Positions 8,243 through 15,167 of a stretch of DNA of 20,712 nucleotides are shown one piece after another. Under the pieces are notes generated by a model, which did not search any database, was not told the origin of the DNA, and saw only the letters and a program-made list of their open reading frames with translations. The translations under genes were made by a program, and so were the position numbers. Within the stretch, counting starts at the first letter, position 1. Each line of letters begins with the position of its first letter. The stretch spans positions 1 to 20,712 of the forward strand of contig JBJMWX010000121.1 in NCBI GenBank assembly GCA_045809925.1, read 5' to 3'. The stretch is from CADDYX01 sp045809925. GTDB lineage: Bacteria; Verrucomicrobiota; Verrucomicrobiia; Chthoniobacterales; UBA10450.

Positions 8243-8986
8243 ATGGCACTCACAACACAACCTTTCGCAAACTCACCGGAACTCAGACAGCCACTCGATC
8301 GGATCCGTGATTCGCTCGAGAAAAATGTCGAACTGCCCGAGCGGATCGGCTCGGTCGCAGCAGGCGCGGCGCTTGCCCTCTTCGGTTTATCGCGCCGCTC
8401 GTGGAGCGGTTTGGCGCTCGCGCTCCTCGGCGGCGGCCTGCTTTACCGCGGCAGCACCGGCTATTGCGCGCTCTATCACCAGCTCGGCATCAACTCGCGG
8501 CAAATGAACACCGAAGCGGGTGTGCCCGATAAGAAAGGAATCAAAATTGAAAGCACGGTCACCGTCGAGCGGCCGCCGCAGGAGGTCTATCGCTTCTGGC
8601 GCAACCTCGAGAACATTTCTCGATTTTTCGAGCACGTAGAATCGGTCACACCGATCGATGACCGCCGCTCGCATTGGGTCGTAAAAGGCCCGGCCGGCGC
8701 CGATTTGGAATGGACGGCGGAAATCCTGACCGATCACGAAGGCGAATTAATTTCATGGCAGTCACTTCCGGGAGCCGAAGTGCAGAACGCCGGCTCCGTC
8801 CGATTCGAACCGGCTGGGGACGGCCGAACCTGCGTGAAAGTAGCGCTAAAATATCAGCCGCCGGCCGGAATCGTTGGCGCGGCTGTCGCCAAGCTCTTGG
8901 GCGAAGCGCCTGAGCAGCAGCTGGCCGAGGACCTCGGCCGATTCAAACAGTTGCTGGAATCGCCAGCGCCGGTCGCTGCGACTTGA
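8243..8986 (+). CDS. DUF2892/SRPBCC (START-like) membrane-anchored protein
   Basis: A 247-residue protein with two parts. Residues about 33-85 (RIGSVAAGAALALFGLSRR ... YCALYHQLGIN) form a two-helix DUF2892/YgaP-type membrane anchor. Residues about 100-235 form a SRPBCC hydrophobic-ligand-binding fold, starting KIESTVTVERPPQEVYRFWR and running through WTAEIL ... ISWQSLPGAEVQNAGSVRFEP. Such proteins are often called cyclase/dehydrase, but the ligand is unknown and no catalytic residues can be claimed. The frame is open to 7922, but the start at 8243 has a GGGGA Shine-Dalgarno at 8233-8237, 5 bases upstream. It also avoids overlapping the lipoprotein and phosphatase genes on the other strand. 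Confidence 0.88.
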   Translation: MALTTQPFANSPELRQPLDRIRDSLEKNVELPERIGSVAAGAALALFGLSRRSWSGLALALLGGGLLYRGSTGYCALYHQLGINSRQMNTEAGVPDKKGIKIESTVTVERPPQEVYRFWRNLENISRFFEHVESVTPIDDRRSHWVVKGPAGADLEWTAEILTDHEGELISWQSLPGAEVQNAGSVRFEPAGDGRTCVKVALKYQPPAGIVGAAVAKLLGEAPEQQLAEDLGRFKQLLESPAPVAAT

Positions 8987-9078
8987 TCCAGGCTGCGCGA
9001 TGGTCGAGCACGAAAACTAGGGGTCGCTGACGCGCCAGGTGAGCGCGGCGCGCGAATATCAAAGCGGAGGTTCGGCTT

Positions 9079-11649
9079 ATGCGGACAGGGCAACGGAGCT
9101 TGGTGTTTGGCACATTACTGTTTTGCGCCGCGACCAGCCCCAGCGATGCGCAAAGTGCAGGCGCGCCGAGTGTCACCGCGTCGAGCTATTTTGGAAGCTC
9201 GAACCAGGATAACGCATGGATGTGCGCGGCGGATACGAATGGGAACGTTTATATCGCCGGGTATACGCAGTCGGGCGACTTTCCGGTCACGAGCGGAGCA
9301 CTGCAAACCAAGTATGGCGACGGGGGGCAGGATGGGTTCGTCGCGAAGTTCGACAAGAATGGCCAGCTCCTTTGGTCGACTTACCTCGGCGGTTCCGGTT
9401 TTGACAACTTGTTCGGCCTCACAGTTGATCCCGCCGGCAACGCCGTCGTCACTGGGGTTACGGCTTCGGAGGACTTTCCGACTACGGCGGCCGTCCAATC
9501 CATCGCGCCGAAAGGCGACGCGGCATTTGTCAGCATCATTAGTGCGGACGGGGCAAAGCTTCTTTACTCCACCCTGCTTGGCGGCACGCAATCGGATGGG
9601 GTTTCGAATCCGACGCCGATCAGGATTCCTCCGGGTCTCCTGCCCCCGGCGGATGTTCAGGCGCTCGGTATCGCCGTAACAGTCGGACCGAATGGTGATC
9701 TTTTTGTCGCCGGAGAGACGAACGTCACCGACGCGCCGGTTACCGCCGGTGCGGCGCAGTCGAGCATCGGCGGTGATCGAGACGGTTTTATTGCGCGAAT
9801 CGATCCAAGGAAAACAGGCACCGCAGGTCTGGTTTACTTCACGTATCTCGGTGGCGAAGGGTACGATTTTTGTCAGGCGATCGTGGTCGATAAAAACAGC
9901 AACGCGTTTGTCACTGGTGAAGCGGAGTCGCTCAACTTTCCGACAACCCTTGGCGCGTTTCAGCAGGTGCACGCGCCGGGAACAGCAGCATTTGTCACGA
10001 AAGTGAGCCCTGACGGAAAAAGTTTCGATTATTCAACATTGCTGAGCGGCACGAAGGGCGGCAGCGCAGGCAGCGGCAGCAATGCTACCGATGCGCTGGC
10101 GATTGCAATCGACGAAAACGGCGACGCCTTCGTCGCCGGGAACACGAATGCGACAGATTTCCCGACCACAGCTGGTGTGGTGCAACCCACGCTCAGCGGT
10201 CAGGATGATGGATTCGTCACTGAATTTTCGCCGGACGGAGGCTCGCTCGTTTTCTCCACCTACCTGGGCGCAGATGACTACGAAGGCCTCTACGGATTGA
10301 AACGCGACGGCATGGGCAACCTCTGGCTGAGCGGCTTCAGTTCCAGCAAGAAACTCACGCAGGTAAATTCGTTTCAGTCGCAGTTTGGCGGAATTACGGA
10401 TGGATGGCTGGCCGAGCTTTCGTCCGATGGGACGAAGCTGTTGCTTTCTTCATGGTGGGGCGGCAACGGCCAGGATTTCGCGCATGCGATCGACATCTGG
10501 AACGACCGAATTTATTTTGCCGGCGTTACGTCTCCTCCGAACGAGACGACAGCGGACACATTCCCGGTCACCAGTTCTGCCGCGCAGCCCAACTACGGCG
10601 GCGGAGTCACCGACGCATTTCTGACCATCGTCAGCCTTCCGACGATAACGCCGTCCCCAACTCCGCTCGGCACGGCCACACCGACACCCACACCGACCGC
10701 GTCAGCCACACCGACACCCACGCCGACCGCGACAGCCACATCGACACCCACGCCGACCGCGACACCGAGTACGACACCTACTCCAAGTCCGACTCCTGGT
10801 TTAACTCCGACGCCGACCCCGACGCCGACAGCTACACCGATGCCGACCGCGACTCCCCCGCCACCGCAGTTATTGAACATCTCGACACGATTGCGCGTCC
10901 TGACCGGCGAGAATGTCGGCATCGCCGGGGTTGTCGTGACAGGTAACGCGCCGAAACGCGTGATCCTGCGCGCGATCGGACCGTCGATGACCGTCAACGG
11001 CAGCCCGGTGGCGGGGCGACTGGCCGACCCGACGCTTGAGTTGCGGGATGAAAGCGGTGGTCTGATTGATTTTAACGACAACTGGACCGACTCGCCGCAG
11101 CGCGTCGAAATTTCTCTCAGCGGCCTTGCTCCAACCGATGAGCGCGAATCCGCAATCTCCCAGCAGCTCGCACCAGGCAAATACACCGCCATTATCCGCG
11201 GAAAGAACGACACCACCGGGATCGGGCTTATCGAAGCTTACGACCGGGAATCCGCCGGCGATTCAAAGCTGGCCAACATCAGCACGCGCGGTTTCGTCGA
11301 CACGAATGACAATGTAATGATCGGCGGCTTCATTGTCGGTAATAATCAACCGACCACGAGGGTTGTGGCTCGGGCGATCGGCCCGTCACTCACGAGCAGA
11401 GGGGTCGCAGGCGCGTTGCCGGATCCGCGTCTCGAGTTGCACGATGCGAACGGGACGGCATTCGCGACCAACGATAACTGGCACGATGATCCCGGTTCCG
11501 CCGAAATCGAGAAGGACCAGCTCGCTCCGACTGATCCGCACGAATCCGCAACCCTGCAGACGCTTAGGCCGGGCAACTACACCGCTGTCATTCGGGGGGT
11601 AAACAACACTACCGGCGTGGCGTTGACCGAAGTGTACAACGTCCCGTAG
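9079..11649 (+). CDS. Secreted SBBP-repeat beta-propeller protein with Thr/Pro linker and tandem C-terminal module
   Basis: An 856-residue exported protein. The ATG at 9079 has a strong GGAGG (9066-9070) 8 bases upstream and begins a signal peptide of about 25 residues ending near SDAQ. Residues about 30-520 hold seven SBBP-type beta-propeller repeats, each with a core such as GNVYIAGYTQSGDFPVT; the sixth is degenerate. A low-complexity Thr/Pro linker spans about 523-596. Two copies of a roughly 125-residue module follow, at about 598-724 and 731-856, each running NISTR, RAIGPS, DP-LEL, NDNW, DERESA or DPHESA, YTA-IRG and ending in EAYDRE or EVYNVP. The same pair of modules ends the NHL protein at the right edge. 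Its role is probably extracellular binding or adhesion; no catalytic motif is seen. Confidence 0.9.
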   Translation: MRTGQRSLVFGTLLFCAATSPSDAQSAGAPSVTASSYFGSSNQDNAWMCAADTNGNVYIAGYTQSGDFPVTSGALQTKYGDGGQDGFVAKFDKNGQLLWSTYLGGSGFDNLFGLTVDPAGNAVVTGVTASEDFPTTAAVQSIAPKGDAAFVSIISADGAKLLYSTLLGGTQSDGVSNPTPIRIPPGLLPPADVQALGIAVTVGPNGDLFVAGETNVTDAPVTAGAAQSSIGGDRDGFIARIDPRKTGTAGLVYFTYLGGEGYDFCQAIVVDKNSNAFVTGEAESLNFPTTLGAFQQVHAPGTAAFVTKVSPDGKSFDYSTLLSGTKGGSAGSGSNATDALAIAIDENGDAFVAGNTNATDFPTTAGVVQPTLSGQDDGFVTEFSPDGGSLVFSTYLGADDYEGLYGLKRDGMGNLWLSGFSSSKKLTQVNSFQSQFGGITDGWLAELSSDGTKLLLSSWWGGNGQDFAHAIDIWNDRIYFAGVTSPPNETTADTFPVTSSAAQPNYGGGVTDAFLTIVSLPTITPSPTPLGTATPTPTPTASATPTPTPTATATSTPTPTATPSTTPTPSPTPGLTPTPTPTPTATPMPTATPPPPQLLNISTRLRVLTGENVGIAGVVVTGNAPKRVILRAIGPSMTVNGSPVAGRLADPTLELRDESGGLIDFNDNWTDSPQRVEISLSGLAPTDERESAISQQLAPGKYTAIIRGKNDTTGIGLIEAYDRESAGDSKLANISTRGFVDTNDNVMIGGFIVGNNQPTTRVVARAIGPSLTSRGVAGALPDPRLELHDANGTAFATNDNWHDDPGSAEIEKDQLAPTDPHESATLQTLRPGNYTAVIRGVNNTTGVALTEVYNVP
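10675..10764 (+). repeat. Three tandem 30-bp units coding the Thr/Pro linker
   Basis: Three successive 30-base units (10675-10704, 10705-10734, 10735-10764) differ at only a few positions and share the core CGACACCCAC. They encode ATPTPTPTAS-like decapeptides within the linker of the propeller protein. Less regular ACACC/GACGCC repetition continues to about 10860. In-frame unit gain or loss would change linker length without breaking the gene. Confidence 0.85.
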
Positions 11650-11716
11650 TCCGAGCCGGCCTACGCCAATCGCCGCCGATACAATCCCGCTCTGTTGTAT
11701 CAGCGGTTCGACCGAT

Positions 11717-12025
11717 TCATTCTGAGGTGGGCTGGCCTGCCGGGTCGTCGGCTCGCCGTCGACGACGTGCTCCGGGCCTGGAGGAAGAAAGCCGCGGCGC
11801 GACGGGCAGCGAGGAGAAACGCACTGCCCCGTCCCGCAGGAACTCGAAAGCCCAGCTTTCCTCTCGCGTGATCTCCACGATGCGCAGGAAGCACTCGCTC
11901 GGCGACAAATCCTCCGGACAGAGCACGCGCAGCTCGTGCCATTGCACAACTGCGGCGCCGAACCGGTTCACGTTTGAACGGATCTTCGCCAATTGTTCAA
12001 ACTTGGTGACGGGGGGAATTGCCAC
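11717..12025 (-). CDS. Hypothetical protein, weakly supported
   Basis: A 102-residue minus-strand frame from a GTG at 12025; a TTG at 12061 would add 12 residues. The middle part (NRFGAAVVQWHELRVLCPED, then LSPSECFLRIVEITREESWAFEFLRDG) uses codons with high GC in third position and has balanced protein-like composition. The last 30 residues (RPGARRRRRADDPAGQPTSE) are basic and low complexity, as expected for non-coding DNA read in frame. It could be a real small gene, a gene remnant fused to repeat DNA, or chance. It lies downstream of the kinase gene on the same strand. I recognise no family. Confidence 0.35.
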   Translation of the reverse strand: MAIPPVTKFEQLAKIRSNVNRFGAAVVQWHELRVLCPEDLSPSECFLRIVEITREESWAFEFLRDGAVRFSSLPVAPRLSSSRPGARRRRRADDPAGQPTSE

Positions 12026-12172
12026 AGCCCGATTCCACAAAACGTCGCAACCCTCAGGCAATGTTTTTCTACGAAAAATTCGATCCGACCGCGCGTCGGA
12101 AGATTGGCACCGATTCGAACAGCGCCCTCTAGCGGCGGTCTGCGACGGCCGAATCTCGCGAAACCCTTCGGA

Positions 12173-12214
12173 GCTGTCCTCAGCGCAATACTCAGAACCT
12201 CCGCTGAGGACAGC
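12173..12214. repeat. Inverted repeat with perfect 13-bp arms (possible terminator or REP-like element)
   Basis: GCTGTCCTCAGCG at 12173-12185 and its exact complement CGCTGAGGACAGC at 12202-12214 enclose a 16-base loop. It lies 26 bases beyond the histidine kinase stop, so it may end that transcript. No T-run follows on either strand, so a standard rho-independent terminator is not supported. A third related arm, GCGCTGTC, follows at about 12223-12230, which suggests a palindromic repeat family. Confidence 0.6.
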
Positions 12215-12240
12215 GGACTCTGCAGCGCTGTCGAGCGGGA

Positions 12241-13452
12241 TTATCCGCGGGGGAGAATTACCTCGAAACGGCTGCCTCGCCCAAGCTGCGACTCGAGATG
12301 GATCTCGCCTCTAAGGAGATCGACCAGGCGTTTCACGATCGAGAGGCCGAGCCCGGTGCCTTCCAGGTGGGCTGTATCGGCAGCGCGGTGGTATTCGCTG
12401 AAGATCTGCCCACACTCCTCAGGAGCGATGCCCGGCCCGGTGTCCTCGACGATCAGCGCCCACCTATCTGCGTCAACTGCGCGCACGCTTAGCACGACGC
12501 GCCCCCGCTCCGTATACTTGAGCGCGTTCGAAAGCAGATTGTAGCTGATCTGCCGCAGCTTGGTCGGGTCGCCTACGACAAGCTCGAGCGACGGATCGTA
12601 ATCCGCCTCGAATGCGAGGCTGCGGAGTTCGGCAGCCGGCTGAAAATGCGCCACCAGCTCGTCCACCAGCTCGGGGATCCGAACCCCCACCATCCGCGGA
12701 CTGTTCGCCGCATCGAAGAGCGTCGCGTAAGTTAATAGATCGCTGACCAGTTGCGTCATGTGCGACAGATTCCGCCGCATGATCGCACGCAATTCCCGGC
12801 GGGAGTCTTCGTCTTTTTCCTCAGCGGCGGCAATCGTCAGCTGGCAGGCGTTGATCGTATTCCGCAGGTCGTGCGCACTCGTCCGGAGCAACCGCAGGCG
12901 CGAGTCGTCCACGGCGCGCAAATGGTCGTTGCGCACGCGTAGCTCCCCTTGCTGCTCCGCGACGTACTGCGCGATCGAGCGGGTGATCATTTCTTCGAAA
13001 AAAAGATGGAACCGTCGAAGTGCGGTTCTTTTTTCCTCACCTTGAAATTCCGGGTGCTCCTCCTCGAAAGTGAAAACATGATCGACCAGGATGCTGCGGA
13101 CCCGTGCCAGCTCGCGCAGTAATTCCTGCAGCTCATAGCCTTGTTGCCAGCGGTGTTCCCCGTGGCGTTTCGCATTGACAGACGCGGGCGCGTCATGCTC
13201 CGGGTCAATGTCGGCACGGAGCGCGTCCGCGAGATCATTGAACATCTGCGGCACGTGATCGACCAGCTGCGCCCTTGTCAGACTGTCGGCGGCGACAATC
13301 CGCTCATCGCCGTGGATTGACGCCGTCCACTCCTCGGTAATCTGTTCGCGACGGGCACACAGAAAATCGGCCAGCTCTTTGGAGCATTGATTGACCGCGG
13401 CATGGGAAGTAATCCGCGAGCGCGAACGGGCTTCTCCACCGTTGAAACCCAT
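12241..13452 (-). CDS. Sensor histidine kinase with N-terminal RsbRD-type domain
   Basis: A 403-residue kinase without membrane helices. Residues about 18-170 resemble the RsbRD_N sensor domain of RsbT co-antagonists (ADFLCARREQITEEW ... QLVDHVPQMFNDLADAL ... GYELQELLRELARVRSILVDHV). A helical linker leads to the dimerisation domain, with phospho-acceptor H194 in RTSAHDLRNTINACQL. The ATPase domain has the N box DPTKLRQISYNLLSNALKY, the G1 box EDTGPGIAPE, an F-box-like IFSEYHR and the G2 box GTGLGLSIVKRL. It should autophosphorylate and pass phosphate to a separate receiver. The only receiver here is at 15168-15557, about 1.7 kb upstream. The ATG at 13452 has GGGGGA 6 bases before it. A GTG two codons earlier is possible but sits directly on that GGGGGA. 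It is translationally coupled to the upstream membrane-protein gene. Confidence 0.92.
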   Translation of the reverse strand: MGFNGGEARSRSRITSHAAVNQCSKELADFLCARREQITEEWTASIHGDERIVAADSLTRAQLVDHVPQMFNDLADALRADIDPEHDAPASVNAKRHGEHRWQQGYELQELLRELARVRSILVDHVFTFEEEHPEFQGEEKRTALRRFHLFFEEMITRSIAQYVAEQQGELRVRNDHLRAVDDSRLRLLRTSAHDLRNTINACQLTIAAAEEKDEDSRRELRAIMRRNLSHMTQLVSDLLTYATLFDAANSPRMVGVRIPELVDELVAHFQPAAELRSLAFEADYDPSLELVVGDPTKLRQISYNLLSNALKYTERGRVVLSVRAVDADRWALIVEDTGPGIAPEECGQIFSEYHRAADTAHLEGTGLGLSIVKRLVDLLRGEIHLESQLGRGSRFEVILPRG

Positions 13453-13454
13453 CG

Positions 13455-13859
13455 TCACTCCCCCAGGCCTCTCGCGGACGTTGACGATCTATAAGAGTGC
13501 ATCGGACTTCCTGACGCGGCGAGGTACCTGCGGCGTCGCCGATGGTAAGGGCTTCCGAAGAACAGAATCGGCAGGATTGTCGCGATGGCAGCTGCGCCGA
13601 TGGGCAGGAACCGAAAGATCGGGGTTAACGATTCGGCGGCGAACTCTTCCGACAATCCAGCGACGACCGATCCAAGAACAACAGCAATTGCAATCGATTC
13701 CAAGGCGACGAAACAAATGAATCGCGTCCGGCGCCGGCGCGGAATGGCATCGCCCCGAAAGCCGCTCGACGCGATGGAGCGGAATGACGCCGAATCATCG
13801 CGGACCACAGCATCGGCACCATTCTTCCCTCGAATAGCGACCTCAGAGTCGGTTGGCAT
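13455..13859 (-). CDS. Small two-helix membrane protein coupled to the histidine kinase gene
   Basis: A 134-residue minus-strand gene of unknown function. Two predicted membrane helices lie at about residues 46-68 (RFICFVALESIAIAVVLGSV) and 81-102 (IFRFLPIGAAAIATILPILF). They are flanked by strongly basic clusters (RRRR at 41-44, RRRRR at 107-111), which by the positive-inside rule place both ends in the cytoplasm and a short EEFAAESL loop outside. Its TGA (13455-13457) lies between the GGGGGA and the ATG of the kinase gene, with 2 bases from stop to ATG, a typical coupling arrangement. It may act as a membrane partner for the soluble kinase. An AGGGA sits 1 base before its own ATG, which is unusually close. 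Confidence 0.6.
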   Translation of the reverse strand: MPTDSEVAIRGKNGADAVVRDDSASFRSIASSGFRGDAIPRRRRTRFICFVALESIAIAVVLGSVVAGLSEEFAAESLTPIFRFLPIGAAAIATILPILFFGSPYHRRRRRYLAASGSPMHSYRSSTSARGLGE

Positions 13860-14013
13860 GTCCCTAAGCCATATCCAATTTAGTATCGGTTTCGGCGCGA
13901 ATCTGGACGTGGCTCAAACAGCGATAGCGGCCGCTTCCGATCGAATTCAGCTAACCGGGTGAAACGCCCGCTGGCGCGCAAGCGCACGCACGGCGAATTA
14001 GTCCAGAAATACC

Positions 14014-14265
14014 TTGGCACGCGGAAATAAACCTGCGCCTGATGCATGCGTGCAGGTTGATTATGACACTTCCCTGAACTGGTGGTGCCCGAATTGTCTG
14101 AAGGAAATCGTCAAACCGCTGGCGTTCTTCCTTGCCCCGCGATGCGCATGCCCGCATTGCGGAACGACGCTTAACATGTCGCGTTTGAGCCAGGCTCTAG
14201 ATGATCTAAAACCCGCCCGGACGGCTGAATCGACAGAGATCCGCGCGGCACCGCCGGCGCGTTAA
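14014..14265 (+). CDS. Small zinc-ribbon protein
   Basis: An 83-residue protein with a predicted zinc-binding site: CPNC at residues 25-28 and CACPHC at 44-49, separated by a hydrophobic IVKPLAFFLAPR segment. The knuckle style (WWCPNC ... CPHCG) is that of small zinc-ribbon proteins, whose partners are usually unknown. The start is uncertain. TTG at 14014 gives 83 residues, while an in-frame GTG at 14050 gives 71 and keeps all the cysteines. Neither has a good Shine-Dalgarno site. Its 3' end is embedded in a terminator-like hairpin. Confidence 0.6.
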   Translation: MARGNKPAPDACVQVDYDTSLNWWCPNCLKEIVKPLAFFLAPRCACPHCGTTLNMSRLSQALDDLKPARTAESTEIRAAPPAR

Positions 14266-14287
14266 GTGTCGCGCCGGGCCGATTTTT
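14254..14287 (+). terminator. Predicted rho-independent terminator overlapping the zinc-ribbon stop codon
   Basis: CCGGCGCG (14254-14261) pairs perfectly with CGCGCCGG (14270-14277), an all-GC 8-bp stem with an 8-base loop that contains the TAA stop (14263-14265). A run of five T (14283-14287) begins 5 bases after the stem. The gap before the T-run is longer than ideal, so this is a likely but not certain terminator. Confidence 0.55.
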
Positions 14288-14425
14288 CATCGCCGGTCGA
14301 GCGCCGAGAACGGGCTGGAAGAAGACGGGATTGCAAACCGCTCTGCTCCTAATTGCGTTCCGACCTTCGGCTGGGTCCCATTCGGCTTGCGCTCGGGGCA
14401 GGCTGTTGGACGTTTGCGTCCTCTC

Positions 14426-14497
14426 GTCCCCGTAGTTCAACGGATAGAACGGAGGTTTCCTAAACCTTAGATGTGGGTTCGATTCCCGCCGGGGACG
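14426..14497 (+). tRNA. tRNA-Arg (anticodon CCT)
   Basis: The 72-base sequence folds as a full cloverleaf. The acceptor pair is GTCCCCG with CGGGGAC (7 bp), followed by discriminator G at 14497. The D arm is GTTC with GAAC around AACGGATA. The anticodon arm is GAGGT with ACCTT, and the loop TTCCTAA contains anticodon CCT, so it reads AGG. A short four-base variable loop follows. The T arm is GTGGG with CCCGC around TTCGATT. No CCA is encoded. Downstream is a partial copy of its 3' end. Confidence 0.96.
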
Positions 14498-14538
14498 CGG
14501 TAATCGAACCGTTCGATTGATTCGGCTTCTCCCGAAAC
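14482..14538 (+). repeat. Direct repeat copy 1: tRNA-Arg 3' end plus 41 downstream bases
   Basis: This 57-base unit starts in the T loop of tRNA-Arg and runs past the tRNA end to CCCGAAAC. It is repeated almost exactly at 14589-14646, 107 bases further on; the second copy has one extra T. Within it, AATCGAA and TTCGATT (14502-14518) form a 7-bp hairpin, and TTCGG with CCGAA (14521-14536) form a second. Confidence 0.9.
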
Positions 14539-14588
14539 CTCACCGCTGACGCGGCTTCGTCCATGTCGCACCGCTTCCCGCGGGCTCC

Positions 14589-14646
14589 ATTCCCGCCGGG
14601 GACGCGGTAATCGAACCGTTTCGATTGATTCGGCTTCTCCCGAAAC
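14589..14646 (+). repeat. Direct repeat copy 2: duplicated tRNA-Arg 3' end
   Basis: A 58-base near-identical copy of 14482-14538, carrying the T-arm 3' half and the acceptor 3' strand but no tRNA 5' half. The similarity extends weakly upstream (GGGCTCC against GGGTTCG). It has the look of an attachment-site or recombination scar, but the 50 bases between the copies hold no gene. No integrase is in the window. Confidence 0.85.
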
Positions 14647-14710
14647 GATAGCGCCGGGGCTGTTTTCGCTTTCGGGCCCGCCGACTCACTATTCGACCTA
14701 GGGCTGCGAG

Positions 14711-14731
14711 TGAAGCCGCGATTCGGCTTCA
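14711..14731. repeat. Hairpin with perfect 8-bp arms before the 14756 gene
   Basis: TGAAGCCG (14711-14718) and CGGCTTCA (14724-14731) form an 8-bp stem around a 5-base loop, CGATT. The word ATTCGGCTTC in its right half also occurs in both tRNA-derived repeats, so it may be a third, shorter relative of them. There is no T-run. It lies 24 bases upstream of the next gene start and could be in its leader. Confidence 0.5.
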
Positions 14732-14755
14732 ACCCGGCTGAATAAATGCGGCGAA

Positions 14756-15121
14756 ATGGCGCCTGAAAATAACCGCTCGGAGGTCACCTTCGGCCCGCCG
14801 TCTGCTGCTATTTTCACCGTGATCCTGCGAATTCATCGTCTCAAACGCGCCGTCGAGCGCAATCACAACTGCGCCGCCACCCACGCGGGTTCGCGGCTTA
14901 TCGTCGAGCCGCTTCCGAACGGCGGCATCTGGCGCGGCCTCGTCGAAGTCTTCGATCTCGCTGGACACCCACGAGCCGACCGCTGTTACGCCTGGATGGA
15001 ACCGCGTGGCCGACGCTCGGTCAGCATTACGCGATTGCGAACATCATTCGCGAAATCCGCGCAGACCGCGGTGCGGGCAGCCCTCGCCGGCCGCCTCCTG
15101 ACCAGACTGCCTAAACGTTAG
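14756..15121 (+). CDS. Conserved-looking hypothetical protein
   Basis: A 121-residue protein of unknown function. The central part (NGGIWRGLVEVFDLAGHPRA, then DRCYAWMEPRG) followed by a C-terminal SAQTAVRAALAG helix resembles short hypothetical proteins that I associate with Verrucomicrobia and Acidobacteria. Those have a valine-rich strand, an HPKA-RCYAW core and a PxTAVRAAI tail. That resemblance is from memory, not a search. The first 30 residues are less conserved-looking, and no Shine-Dalgarno site precedes the ATG. A GC-rich inverted CGGCG/CGCCG follows the stop at about 15123-15134. Confidence 0.55.
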   Translation: MAPENNRSEVTFGPPSAAIFTVILRIHRLKRAVERNHNCAATHAGSRLIVEPLPNGGIWRGLVEVFDLAGHPRADRCYAWMEPRGRRSVSITRLRTSFAKSAQTAVRAALAGRLLTRLPKR

Positions 15122-15167
15122 CCGGCGTTCGCCGACAGGGGCTGGAACCGCGAGGCTGTTCGTACCT

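Larger units (their letters stand above)
11650..12240. other. 591-base stretch with at most one weak gene and an inverted repeat
   Basis: Between the propeller gene and the histidine kinase there is no gene that I recognise. The minus strand has a coding-like but unassigned frame (11717-12025, listed separately). The kinase-proximal end has a strong inverted repeat (12173-12214, listed separately). Positions about 11800-11840 hold a looser inverted pair, GACGGGCAG against CTGCCCCGTC, which resembles the hairpin at 16178-16197. No RNA gene or insertion sequence was recognised. Confidence 0.6.

Noticed and set aside
10675..10764. Possible CRISPR-like array
   Set aside because: The 30-base units are directly contiguous with no spacers, and they are in frame in a low-complexity protein linker.
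10593..11216. Minus-strand frame rich in VGVGVGVA opposite the Thr/Pro linker
   Set aside because: It is the antisense of a repeat-coding region; the repetitive translation only reflects the linker DNA.
12062..12133. Short plus-strand peptide beginning MFFYEKFDPTARRK
   Set aside because: It has only 23 codons, no ribosome site and no context.
14589..14646. A second tRNA gene
   Set aside because: Only the T-arm 3' half and acceptor 3' strand are present; there is no D arm, anticodon arm or 5' acceptor.
14498..14755. An integrated mobile element at the tRNA
   Set aside because: The stretch is only 258 bases, with no integrase or cargo, so only a scar or repeat can be claimed.
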